Positions 43,475 to 51,723 of a DNA stretch of 64,000 nucleotides are shown in pieces. This DNA comes from Bradyrhizobium sp. CCBAU 53351 (GTDB taxonomy: Bacteria; Pseudomonadota; Alphaproteobacteria; Rhizobiales; Xanthobacteraceae): positions 6,785,501-6,849,500 of the forward strand of contig NZ_CP030059.1 of NCBI RefSeq assembly GCF_015291745.1, read 5' to 3'. The notes under the pieces are model-generated. The model saw only the letters and a list, made by a program, of their open reading frames with translations. It was not told the DNA's origin and searched no databases. Both the position numbers and the translations under genes were made by a program. Every line of letters starts with the position of its first letter. Positions within the stretch are counted from its first letter, which is position 1.

Positions 43475-44422
43475 TTACTTGATCAGCCCTTTTTCCTTGT
43501 AATAGCGGATCGCGCCGGGATGCAGCGGAACCGGGCTGCCGCTGGCGGCGGTCTCGAGCTTGATCTCCTTGCCGGCGGCATGCGCATTCACGAGTTCCGG
43601 CAGCGACTCGTAGACCAGCTTGGTCATCTGATAGGCGAGGTCGTCCGACACGGCTGAGCTCGTGACGAGATAGTTGATCACGGCCGCCGTCGGCACGTCC
43701 TTGTCCTGGCCGGCATAGGTGTTGGCCGGAATGATCGCGGAGACGAAGGGCGGGCCGATCTTGTCGACCGTCTCCTTCGGCACCGACACCACCGTGATCG
43801 GGCTCGAGGTCGACAGGTCCTTCAGCGAGGCGACGCCAAGGCCGGCCGATTGCAGCGTCGCGTTGAGCTGCCGGTTCTTCATGAGGTCGACGGATTCGGC
43901 GAACGGCAGATACTCGACCTTGCCGAGATCCTTGTAGCTCATGCCGGCCGCGGACAGGATGGCGCGCGAATTCAGCTCGGTGCCGGACTTCGGCGCGCCG
44001 ACAGAAAGGCTCTTGCCCTTGAGGTCGGCCAGAGTCTTGATGCCGGACTCGGTGGTCGCGACGATCTGGATGTAGTTCGGGTAGATCGCGCCGATGGTGC
44101 GAAGCTTGTCGAGCTTGGTCTTGAAGCCCGCTTCCTCCTCGCCGTCCCAGGCCGCCTTCAGCGAATCGCCCAGCGTGAACGCCAGCTCGCCGCGGCCCTG
44201 CTGCAGCAGGATCAGATTCTCGACCGACGCCTTGGTGGCCTGCACCTGCGTCTTCACGTTCGGGATCTTGTCGCCGTAGATTTTTCCGATCGCGACCCCA
44301 AGCGGATAATAGACACCGGAGGTGCCGCCGGTCAGCACGTTGATGAAGGATTGCGCCTGCGCGCAAGGTGCCGACGCCGCCAGAGCAAGAGCCGCGGCCG
44401 CGCCGAAAATGGTCCGTTTCAT
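43475..44422 (-). CDS. TAXI-family TRAP solute-binding protein
   Basis: The 315-residue protein has a signal peptide (AAALALAASAPCAQAQS). The TAXI signature follows: FINVLTGGTSGVYYPLGVAIGKIY, then QATKASVENLILLQQGRGELAFTLGDS and LSVGAPKSGTELNSRAIL. It binds the substrate in the periplasm for the fused permease downstream; glutamate-like or other organic acids are known for the family, but the ligand here is unknown. A dispersed repeat separates it from the permease gene. Confidence 0.92.
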   Translation of the reverse strand: MKRTIFGAAAALALAASAPCAQAQSFINVLTGGTSGVYYPLGVAIGKIYGDKIPNVKTQVQATKASVENLILLQQGRGELAFTLGDSLKAAWDGEEEAGFKTKLDKLRTIGAIYPNYIQIVATTESGIKTLADLKGKSLSVGAPKSGTELNSRAILSAAGMSYKDLGKVEYLPFAESVDLMKNRQLNATLQSAGLGVASLKDLSTSSPITVVSVPKETVDKIGPPFVSAIIPANTYAGQDKDVPTAAVINYLVTSSAVSDDLAYQMTKLVYESLPELVNAHAAGKEIKLETAASGSPVPLHPGAIRYYKEKGLIK

Positions 44423-44617
44423 GGTTGTTGTTCTCCCCAAACCGGCCGCGAAATTGGCCGGATGACGCGAGCGGGTCAACCCATCCAAAAGATAAAGCTG
44501 GGCTGCGGTAAATGGCCGATCCGGCTCGATTTTTCGGGAACCCGGCGGGTGCGGCGACGTGGCGCAGCGGCCGCTGCGCGGCCCGAACGCGTCAGATTCG
44601 GGCGCGCGATCCCGGTC

Positions 44618-45106
44618 TCACTGGAACGTCATGTCCAGACACTTGGAGATGTCGGAGCCGAGGCCGGAGGAGATGGTGATGCAGCCGCGGATCTTCTGCG
44701 CGCCGACGTCGGCGGCCCACACCGAATAGCCGCCGGGACCGAAGAACGAGTTGGTGTTCGGCGGTTCGGTCTCGGTCGCGTCGAAATCATACTTGCCGTC
44801 GGTCTCGAAGATGCGCGGCTTCTTGGTGCAGCCGCCGTCGGTCTGGACGTTGATGACTTCCTTGTTGTCGCGGGTCAGCGCCAGCGAAACCTGGCAGCGG
44901 AAATATTCCGAGGTCTTGGAATTGAAGAGATAGGTGTAGGACTTGCAGGTCGCCGTGTTCAGCTTGCCCGGGGCAAGGCCGCGGCTGCACGAAATGCGCT
45001 GGTTGTGGCTGAGCTGGTAGTCATCGGCCCGGGCGGCCGGCACCAGGGCCGTCAACGACAATGCAGCAGCCCAGCAAAGTTTAATCCCATGGCGCATCCG
45101 AATCAT
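44618..45106 (-). CDS. Exported hypothetical protein with disulphides
   Basis: The protein has about 162 residues with a signal peptide (WAAALSLTALVPAARA). The mature domain is beta-rich with five Cys (SCSRGLA, TCKSYTY, RCQVSLAL, GCTKKP, GCITISS) plus SKCLDM near the end, suggesting a disulphide-bonded periplasmic domain. The family is not recognised. A second in-frame ATG at 45097 is an alternative start. It is divergent from the small secreted protein at 45291. Confidence 0.7.
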   Translation of the reverse strand: MIRMRHGIKLCWAAALSLTALVPAARADDYQLSHNQRISCSRGLAPGKLNTATCKSYTYLFNSKTSEYFRCQVSLALTRDNKEVINVQTDGGCTKKPRIFETDGKYDFDATETEPPNTNSFFGPGGYSVWAADVGAQKIRGCITISSGLGSDISKCLDMTFQ

Positions 45107-45290
45107 CCCTGCCAATAATTTTGTCGAGTTGCGTTCTAGACGGAAAGCGGAACATAGTCGCGAGGGGACGAAGGGAAAATCACAAACTGCTGGGCAAGAC
45201 GTGATGTGCTGCGGCGCTTTCGCAAATTGACCCGGACATACCGTTCGTGATTTGTTCAAGCCCGGATGTCCCGACCGTGGGAGGATGGGA

Positions 45291-45596
45291 ATGACGGCAT
45301 TTTCAATCAAGCCATTTGCAATCGCAGTCGCACTCGGCGCCTTTTCAGCGCCCGCATTGGCGCAAGCCCCGGCAACGCCGTGGGAGCTCAAGCCCGACAC
45401 CGGCTACGCCTATGACAAGGAGGGCAAGACCTTTTCCTACAAGATGGGCACCAGCAATGCCGGCGAACTGCTGAAGGGCGCCAAGAAAGTGCCGAAGGGC
45501 ACGCTGTTCTTCATCGGTCACAACGGCCAGCTCTACATGCGCAGCGGCCCGTATCTGGAAGGCGACGGCAAGTTCAAGTTCGGCCCGGATCAGTAA
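45291..45596 (+). CDS. Small exported protein
   Basis: The 101-residue protein has a signal peptide (FAIAVALGAFSAPALAQA). The mature part is short and beta-rich: WELKPDTGYAYDKEGKTFSYKMGTSNAGELLKGAKKVPKGTLFFIGHNGQLYMRSG. GGAGG lies 7 bp before ATG 45291, which is preferred to the ATG at 45285. Related small proteins occur in Bradyrhizobium; no function is known. It lies 184 bp from a divergent secreted protein gene. Confidence 0.75.
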   Translation: MTAFSIKPFAIAVALGAFSAPALAQAPATPWELKPDTGYAYDKEGKTFSYKMGTSNAGELLKGAKKVPKGTLFFIGHNGQLYMRSGPYLEGDGKFKFGPDQ

Positions 45597-45744
45597 GGGC
45601 TGCGGCTCTCGCCACAAACGAAGCTGTCGTAGTGTGGGCAAAGGCGCCCTTGCGCCGTGCCCACCATCTCTCTCCATCGCAGAAGGTGCGTGGGCACGCT
45701 TCGCTTTGCCCAACCCTGCGGCAGGTCGCTACGGCGGCGGGTTG

Positions 45745-46959
45745 CTAAAATGCCGCCGCCAATTCCCTCGCGCCGGGCTTGCTGCTGTTCGCATCCATCC
45801 GATCGTCCGTCACCGCGAGCAGCTTCGCCACCGTGTTGTGGCGGATCGCGACCGGGTTGCGCTCGTAGCCGCCGCGCTGGAAGAAGTTCGAGGTCGGCAC
45901 CTGCTCGCGCATCGCCTGCGGCATCGTCACCATGTCGAGCCCGGTGCCGTCGCCGGTGAGGTTCATCATCTCGAGCTCGGCGGCGGTGAGCGGACGGGTG
46001 TAGCCCTTGGCGCGGGCGAACAGCACCGAGGTCAGCAGCTTGTGGGTCTGCAGCATCGGCCCGACATCGATGTCGAGCACCATCGCATGCATGGCCCAGC
46101 CCTGCGCGGTGTTGCCGATCTTCTCGTGCTCCGACCAGGTGTCGGGCACCGCCTTGGCATGCGTGACCATCTTCTTCAGCACGACGAACTTGTGCTCGAG
46201 CGACTGCCGCGCCGGTCCTGATGTCCGTGCCACCTTGTCGGAGAGCGCACGAATGAGCTCGTGGCCCTGCTCGGCCAGCAGCTCGACGCTGTTGGTGGTC
46301 AGGAGCTGGTTGTAGCCCATCGCGGTCGAGATCGCTCGCTTGCCGCCATGCTCGATTCCCGCCTGCACGTCGTGAGTGCCGGTGCCGCCGGTCTCGAACG
46401 AATAAACGCGCACGGCCTGCTCGCGCGTCAGCCCGGAGGCGAGCGCGTAGCGCGCATAGGCGCGCTTGAACTCGACCTCGCTTGTGGGTCGCTGCGGCGT
46501 GAACTGGTAGAGCTCCTGCGCCGCGCGCAGGAAATCGGCGACGACGGGGATCGGCTTGCGAGGCGGCCGGTCCGGCGTTTCCTCCGGCTCCGGATTCACC
46601 GGCTTCTTCGGCCCGTTATAGAGCGGCGGATGCTCCAGCACGTAATCGTCGAGCGTCACCTGCTGCCCGCTGCGCCGCTTGGCGTTGCGGCCCTTCCGCT
46701 TCTCGGAGATCTGGCTCCAATAGGCGCCGGCCTCGGCGTCGAACGCCGCGCGCGCCGCCTGGTACTCCGCGAGCTTGCGGCGATATTCGAGCACGGCGGG
46801 CGAAGCGCCACCTTGCGCGAAAAACTGCGACAGCAGCTGGGCGTTGGCGTCGCGGATGCCGGGCGGCAGCGCGTCCACCTCGCCGCCATGTGCGATGGGT
46901 GTGACCAGGACAAGCGCGAGTGGAACCAGCGCCAATGTGTTTCGAATCGATCGATGCAT
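45745..46959 (-). CDS. Exported protein with lysozyme/transglycosylase-like segment
   Basis: The 404-residue protein has a signal peptide (LALVPLALVLVTPIAHG). A basic coiled-coil-like region at about residues 55-100 is followed by a helical domain containing VYSFETGGTGTHDVQAGIE and KRAISTAMGYNQLLTTNSVELL. That Glu followed by a GYNQLL segment resembles the catalytic Glu and the GxxQ pattern of lytic transglycosylases, so a cell-wall role is possible. The family assignment is not secure. It stands alone. Confidence 0.7.
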   Translation of the reverse strand: MHRSIRNTLALVPLALVLVTPIAHGGEVDALPPGIRDANAQLLSQFFAQGGASPAVLEYRRKLAEYQAARAAFDAEAGAYWSQISEKRKGRNAKRRSGQQVTLDDYVLEHPPLYNGPKKPVNPEPEETPDRPPRKPIPVVADFLRAAQELYQFTPQRPTSEVEFKRAYARYALASGLTREQAVRVYSFETGGTGTHDVQAGIEHGGKRAISTAMGYNQLLTTNSVELLAEQGHELIRALSDKVARTSGPARQSLEHKFVVLKKMVTHAKAVPDTWSEHEKIGNTAQGWAMHAMVLDIDVGPMLQTHKLLTSVLFARAKGYTRPLTAAELEMMNLTGDGTGLDMVTMPQAMREQVPTSNFFQRGGYERNPVAIRHNTVAKLLAVTDDRMDANSSKPGARELAAAF

Positions 46960-47012
46960 GCCGCCCTCTTAGCAGGCATCCGGTAACCGTCACGTTAACG
47001 CGCCGTTTACCA

Positions 47013-47639
47013 TCACTTCCAGGCGAATACCGGCTGTTCCAGGTCGGTGACGCGGGTGTGCCGCCCCGCCAGCACCTCGCGGAACTGGTAGATCAGCGCC
47101 GCCGTCGGCGCGTGGATCAGGCTCATCTGGTGATGGAAGCGGATCACGCGGCGGGTGCTTTCGGGGATCGCGGTGAAATCGAACGCGTCATCGCGCTCGA
47201 TCGTGTCGAGCGCGATGCGATGGACGGAGGCGACCTCGTCCGGGTTCGGCGTGATCGCGGCACGGCCCGCCGCCCACACCACGACCGGCGTGATCAGATA
47301 GCCGGAGCGGGTCGGATAATCGTCGAGCAGGCCGAGCACCGCGTTGGCCGAAAGTTTTAGCGCGAGCTCTTCATCCAGCTCGCGCAACGCCGCCTCGACC
47401 GGCGTCTCGCCGGCATCGCAGCGTCCGCCCGGCAGCGCCCACTGCCCGCGATGGGAGCGCAAGCTCGACGCGCGCCTGGTGAGGAGGAAGGCGGTGTCGT
47501 CACCGTCGCTGGATTCGGTCAGCGCCAGCACCACCGCGGCGCGCTTCAGCGCCGACGGCTCGGCCTCGTCAGGCAGCCGTGCGAAGGACGCGCAGGCCGC
47601 TTCGATATTCCGTCTGGTGGCATCGCCGAAAGGTCTCAT
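47013..47639 (-). CDS. Nudix hydrolase, CoA pyrophosphatase-like
   Basis: The 208-residue protein has the Nudix box GGRCDAGETPVEAALRELDEEL (GX5EX7REUxEE), with the final Gly replaced by Ala. A preceding SLRSHRGQWALPGG matches the CoA pyrophosphatase motif. It should cleave CoA or related nucleoside diphosphates linked to another moiety. It lies head to head with the hotdog thioesterase gene, 58 bp apart. Confidence 0.9.
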   Translation of the reverse strand: MRPFGDATRRNIEAACASFARLPDEAEPSALKRAAVVLALTESSDGDDTAFLLTRRASSLRSHRGQWALPGGRCDAGETPVEAALRELDEELALKLSANAVLGLLDDYPTRSGYLITPVVVWAAGRAAITPNPDEVASVHRIALDTIERDDAFDFTAIPESTRRVIRFHHQMSLIHAPTAALIYQFREVLAGRHTRVTDLEQPVFAWK

Positions 47640-47697
47640 GAAGCTTGACTACACCAGGACCGCATCTGATGAAACGAGCAGAGACAGCGTTGCAGGG

Positions 47698-48135
47698 ATG
47701 AACCTGAAGATGACGAACAAGGCCGCCGCGAGGCTGAAATCAGAGGGCTGGAGCATCCTCGAGACCACCGGCTTCATGCACCTGGTCGGTCCCCTGTGGG
47801 AGCGCAAGGTCGACGGCCATTACGAGTTCGCGCTCGCCACCGAAGACAAGCACCACAACCGCCGCGGCATGGTCCAGGGCGGCGTCATGATGACCTTCGC
47901 CGACCGCACCTGCGGCATGACCGCCCGTTACGTCTCCGGCAAGGAGTTCATGGCGACGGTGCAGCTCGACACCCATTTCGTCGAAGCCGGCCAGATCGGC
48001 GACATCCTCATTTCCCGTCCCCGCGTGGTGCGCTCGACCCGCAGCCTGATCTTCATGAGCACGGAAGTGACGGTCGACGACCGCTGCATCGTGATGGCGA
48101 ACGGCGTGTTCAAGATCCTGAAGGGGCCGGGGTAG
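47698..48135 (+). CDS. Hotdog-fold thioesterase (PaaI-like)
   Basis: The 145-residue single-hotdog protein has the PaaI/4HBT pattern HHNRRGMVQGGVMMTFADRTCGMTAR, where the NxxGxVHGG helix aligns, and LDTHFVEAGQIGDILISRPRVVRSTRSL. It should hydrolyse small acyl- or aryl-CoA thioesters. The ATG at 47698 is used; a second ATG at 47710 is also possible. Confidence 0.87.
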   Translation: MNLKMTNKAAARLKSEGWSILETTGFMHLVGPLWERKVDGHYEFALATEDKHHNRRGMVQGGVMMTFADRTCGMTARYVSGKEFMATVQLDTHFVEAGQIGDILISRPRVVRSTRSLIFMSTEVTVDDRCIVMANGVFKILKGPG

Positions 48136-48174
48136 GCGCGCGTCAGCGGCCCCCGTTGCCACCAAACCCACCGC

Positions 48175-48277
48175 TGTCATTCCCCGCGAAGGCGGGGAAT
48201 CCAGTACGCCGCGGCCTCTCTGCTCGATCACTGCCGCCTCTGGAATACTGGATCGCCCGCCTTCGCGGGCGATGACA
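48175..48277. repeat. Dispersed palindromic repeat, type A copy 3
   Basis: The element begins TGTCATTCCCCGCGAAGGCG and ends CCCGCCTTCGCGGGCGATGACA in overlapping parts, with AATCCAGTACGCCGCGGCC and GGAATACTGGATCGC inside. Its left half matches the copy at 32.7 kb and its right half the copy at 27.8 kb. A different palindrome follows 28 bp later. Confidence 0.85.
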
Positions 48278-48304
48278 CCGATTGCAGGGCACCGGCATAC
48301 GCGT

Positions 48305-48378
48305 AATTGCGAGCGCAGCGAAGCAATCCAGAAATCTCCCCGCGGACGCAGCTCTGGATTGCTTCGCTGCGCTCGCAA
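48305..48378. repeat. Dispersed palindrome with perfect 26-bp arms, type B
   Basis: Bases 48305-48330 (beginning ATTGCGAGCGCAGCGAAG) are the exact reverse complement of 48353-48378 (ending CTTCGCTGCGCTCGCAAT), with a 22-base loop. The element ends about 55 bp before the aldo/keto reductase start. It stands next to a type A copy, forming a composite of two repeat families. Confidence 0.85.
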
Positions 48379-48432
48379 TGACCGACGTAGCTGGCTATGC
48401 TGCCCTCAATCGAACGATCGAGGAAATCGCCC

Positions 48433-49455
48433 ATGCAATACCGTCAGCTCGGCCGCTCCGGCCTGAAAGTGTCGCCGATCTGTCTGGGCTCCATGATGTT
48501 CGGCGGGCCCACCGATGAAGCCACATCGAAGCGGATCATCGCGAAAGCTCGCGATGCCGGCATCAACTTCATCGACACCGCAGACGCCTATTCGAGGGGC
48601 GCATCCGAGGAGGTCGTCGGCCGCGCCATCGCAGGCAACCGCCACGCCTGGGTGCTTGCGACCAAGCTCGCCAACCCCATGAACACCGGGACGGGGGACG
48701 ATCCCAACCGCGTCGGCCTGTCGCGGCGCTGGGTGCTGCAGGCCGCCGACGAAAGCTTGACGCGGCTCGGCACCGACCACATCGACATCTACTATTTGCA
48801 CAAGGAAGACCATGCGACGCCGCTGGAGGAGACGGTGCGCGCGATGGGCGATTTGATCCGCGCCGGCAAGGTGCGCTATTTCGGCATCTCCAACTACCGC
48901 GCCTGGCGCGTCGCAGAGATCTGCAACATCTGCGACCGGCTCGGCATCGACCGTCCCGCGGTGAGCCAGCCCTATTACAACGCGATGAACCGCATGCCCG
49001 AGGTCGAGCATTTTCCGGCCTGCTCCTATTACGGCCTCGGCATCGTGCCCTACAGCCCGCTGGCGCGCGGCGTGCTCACGGGCAAGTACAAGCCGGACGC
49101 CGCCCCCGACAAGGAGACGCGCGCGGGACGCAACGACACCCGCATGATGCAGACCGAATGGCGGCCGGAATCGCTTCAGCTCGCACAAGAGATCAAGACT
49201 TACGCGGAGAGGCGCGGCATCACAGCCGGCCAGTTCGCGGTCGCCTGGGTGCTCAACTCCGCCTTCGTCTCCTCGATCGTCGCGGGGCCGCGCACCGAGG
49301 AGCAGTGGGACGGCTACATCAGCGCGCTCGACTATCGCTTCACCGCCGATGACGAAGCATTGATCGACCGGCTCGTCGTTGCCGGCCATCCGTCGACCCC
49401 GGGCTACAACGACCCCGCCTACCCGATCGAAGGCCGCCGCGCGCGGACGGCGTGA
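48433..49455 (+). CDS. Aldo/keto reductase
   Basis: The 340-residue (alpha/beta)8 protein has the AKR tetrad in FIDTADAYSRGASEE (Asp and Tyr), LATKLANP (Lys) and DIYYLHKED (His), and NADPH-binding features AGPRTEEQWDGYISAL near the C terminus. It starts MQYRQLGRSGLKVSPICLG, typical of bacterial AKRs of the YghZ/Kv-beta-like group. Substrate unknown. It is followed 15 bp later by a TPR gene, so the two are probably one operon. Confidence 0.9.
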   Translation: MQYRQLGRSGLKVSPICLGSMMFGGPTDEATSKRIIAKARDAGINFIDTADAYSRGASEEVVGRAIAGNRHAWVLATKLANPMNTGTGDDPNRVGLSRRWVLQAADESLTRLGTDHIDIYYLHKEDHATPLEETVRAMGDLIRAGKVRYFGISNYRAWRVAEICNICDRLGIDRPAVSQPYYNAMNRMPEVEHFPACSYYGLGIVPYSPLARGVLTGKYKPDAAPDKETRAGRNDTRMMQTEWRPESLQLAQEIKTYAERRGITAGQFAVAWVLNSAFVSSIVAGPRTEEQWDGYISALDYRFTADDEALIDRLVVAGHPSTPGYNDPAYPIEGRRARTA

Positions 49456-49470
49456 ACTTCGGAGAGGATC

Positions 49471-50784
49471 ATGCTCCACGAAGACCGCTACGGCCTGCCG
49501 CTCTCCACCGCATCCGATGCGGCTGCCTCTGCCTATCGCGAGGGCGTGGACCTCATGCTCGCGGGCTGGACCGGCATGGCAGAGGCCTTGGAGCGCGCCA
49601 CTGCGGCCGACCCGGATTTTGCGCTTCCCCATATCGCCCGTGCCCGCGTGCACGCCTTCTATCAGCAGGGCGATCTCGCACGTCAGAAGGCGGCGCTCGC
49701 GCGCGAGCTGGCCGCCAGGCGCGGCACGGAGCGCGAGCGCTCGCATGTCGAGACGCTGGGGCTGGCGATCGAGGGCCGGCTGCCGGAAGCGATCGCAGCG
49801 ACGCTGAAGCATGTCGAGAGCTGGCCGCGCGATGCCCTGGTGCTGTCGCTGCCGCTCGGCGCCTTCGGCCTGTTCGCCTTCTCCGGCATGGCGGACCACG
49901 ATCGCGCGCGGCATGAGCTGTGCGAGCGCGTCAAGCAGCATTACGGCGAGGACTGGTGGTTTCTCACCATGGCCGGCTGGGCGATGACCGAGAACGGCGA
50001 CGTTGCGCGCGGCCGCAGCGTGACCGAGCGCGGCTTCAATCTGCGTCGAACGAACGCCCATGCCGCGCATGCGGTCCTGCATGCGATGTTCGAGGACGGC
50101 TCGATCGACGCGGCCGACCGCCTCGTCGGCGAGTGGATTCCGACTTACGACCGCGCCGGAATCCTGCACGGCCACATTCGCTGGCACCAGGCGCTCGGCG
50201 CGCTCGAGCAGGACGATGCGGCCCGCGCGCTCGCGATCTATGCCGACGTGCTCCAGCCCACAGCCACGCAAGCGCCGCCGCTCAACGTCATCACCGATGC
50301 CGCCTCGCTGCTGTGGCGCCTGTCGGCCTACGGCCACACCGTACCAAAGGCGCTCTGGGCTGAGGCCGACGCCACTGCGCAAAAACTGTTTCCGAAGTCG
50401 AGCCTGCCTTTCGCTGACGTCCACATGGCGCTGTTCGCGGCGGCGACGCAGAATCAGGAGGCGCTCGCTGCACGTCTTGCGGTGATCGAGCAGCGGCTCG
50501 CCGAGGGCAGGTTGCCGGCCGGCCCCGTGGTGCCGGCGATCTTCCGCGCGCTGGCGGCCTTTGCCGATGAGGCCTACGCCTCATGCGTGCAAACGCTCGC
50601 GCCAGTCCTCACGGAGGTCGTGCGGATCGGCGGCAGCCACGCCCAGCGCGAGCTGGTCGAGGACACCTACATCGTCGCGCTCATGCGCAGCGGCGAGCTG
50701 CCCCGCGCCCGCGCCGTGCTGGACGCCCGCCTGCACCGCCGCCCCTCGCTTCGCGATGCACGCTGGCAGGCGGCGATGGGCTAG
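49471..50784 (+). CDS. TPR protein (TTC38-like)
   Basis: The 437-residue protein is helical throughout and resembles the tetratricopeptide-repeat 38 family. Characteristic stretches are DLMLAGWTGMAEALERATAADPDFALPHIARA, HVETLGLAIEGRLPEAI and NAHAAHAVLHAMFEDGSIDAADRLVGEW. It has no signal peptide. It starts 15 bp after the aldo/keto reductase stop with GAGAGGATC before the ATG, so the proteins are probably coexpressed. Function unknown. Confidence 0.87.
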   Translation: MLHEDRYGLPLSTASDAAASAYREGVDLMLAGWTGMAEALERATAADPDFALPHIARARVHAFYQQGDLARQKAALARELAARRGTERERSHVETLGLAIEGRLPEAIAATLKHVESWPRDALVLSLPLGAFGLFAFSGMADHDRARHELCERVKQHYGEDWWFLTMAGWAMTENGDVARGRSVTERGFNLRRTNAHAAHAVLHAMFEDGSIDAADRLVGEWIPTYDRAGILHGHIRWHQALGALEQDDAARALAIYADVLQPTATQAPPLNVITDAASLLWRLSAYGHTVPKALWAEADATAQKLFPKSSLPFADVHMALFAAATQNQEALAARLAVIEQRLAEGRLPAGPVVPAIFRALAAFADEAYASCVQTLAPVLTEVVRIGGSHAQRELVEDTYIVALMRSGELPRARAVLDARLHRRPSLRDARWQAAMG

Positions 50785-50803
50785 CTCTGCCACGAAAAAA
50801 ACA

Positions 50804-50829
50804 CCGGCCTGACGGCAAGTGCCGGCCGG
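50804..50829 (-). terminator. Terminator-shaped hairpin on the reverse strand
   Basis: CCGGCC (50804-50809) pairs with GGCCGG (50824-50829) and an inner GGCA/TGCC stem lies between. Read on the reverse strand, the stem is followed by TGTTTTTTTCG, a good T-run. No reverse-strand gene is seen just upstream of it, which is odd; on the forward strand it follows the TPR gene stop by 20 bp. Confidence 0.4.
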
Positions 50830-50985
50830 GACGGTTGGGCGATTGCGGCGAATCGCCGTCGGGGTGGCGCGGTGGTATTCCAGAACGGTCTTGCAGAACA
50901 AACGGGATCGCAACCAATTTGCGGTTCGATCGTTATGGTGCGGACCTTTTCCGCCGCCACGGCCCTCCGGCACACGAGCCCGACG

Positions 50986-51576
50986 ATGCGCCTTCGCCGA
51001 CCGGTCCTCTTCGCCATCGCCATGGTCTTGACCATGCCCTTGGCAAGTCCTTGTTTTGCCGAGACTTCCGAACCGATCCCAGTCAACAATCCGCCGGCGC
51101 AGCAGAATGCCCTCATCGACCTCCTGGCGCTGATGACGGGCCATTGCAAGACGCTCAAGGTCGCCGGCCGCGCCTTTGCCTGCAAGACGGTGGCCTACGC
51201 CCATGGCGACAAAGGCCGGGTCAATTTCGCGGTCGCAGTCGACGATCCCTCCGACGACAGCCACGTGGTGTCGTTCTCCGGCGAGAACGGCAAGCGCGCC
51301 GACGACAATTCCTACGAGCTGCCGATCGACCGCATGCTGCTGAACTCCAAAGACCGCCCCAAGGTCGATGGCCTGCCGGTGCCGGCCGAGCAGACCTCCA
51401 CCGGCCTCTGCCGCCAGACCGGCAATTTCGCCGCCAGGAAGGTGACCGATGTCACCTGCTCGGCGACCGACAACGAAGGCCGTCGATATGAACTGCTGTT
51501 CGTCTCCGACGGTACGCCGGTGAGCGTTCGCCGCATCCGGCAGTCCTCGCCGTCGATCCAAGATCCGTTCAAGTAG
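50986..51576 (+). CDS. Exported hypothetical protein
   Basis: The 196-residue protein starting at ATG 50986 has a signal peptide (LFAIAMVLTMPLASPCFA). The mature part has Cys pairs in HCKTLKVAGRAFACKTVAYAHG and LCRQTGNF...DVTCSA, suggesting two disulphides, and beta strands such as RVNFAVAVDDPSDDSHVVSFSGE. In-frame ATGs at 50935 and 50872 would disrupt the signal peptide and are less likely. The family is not recognised. Confidence 0.7.
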   Translation: MRLRRPVLFAIAMVLTMPLASPCFAETSEPIPVNNPPAQQNALIDLLALMTGHCKTLKVAGRAFACKTVAYAHGDKGRVNFAVAVDDPSDDSHVVSFSGENGKRADDNSYELPIDRMLLNSKDRPKVDGLPVPAEQTSTGLCRQTGNFAARKVTDVTCSATDNEGRRYELLFVSDGTPVSVRRIRQSSPSIQDPFK

Positions 51577-51627
51577 AGGCACTTCGTCTGGGCTTGCGTG
51601 GTAGCGCAACCGTCACGCATCGCTCCG

Positions 51628-51655
51628 TTGAAACTCCAGGCGAGGCGGTTATGCT
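51628..51655 (+). promoter_or_regulatory. Sigma-70-type promoter before the sensor kinase gene
   Basis: TTGAAA is separated by 16 bases from TATGCT. The predicted start site is about 60 bp before the ATG at 51724. Both hexamers match the vegetative consensus in five (-35) and four (-10) positions. Confidence 0.4.
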
Positions 51656-51723
51656 CACGCCAGCGTTCTCATCGCGGAGACGCGATCGCAGTGGGGGCGG
51701 GCCGACGGTCCAGCAACGCGCGT

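Noticed and set aside
48406..50424. 672-codon reverse open frame
   Set aside because: It lies opposite to the aldo/keto reductase and TPR genes and has no recognisable domain.
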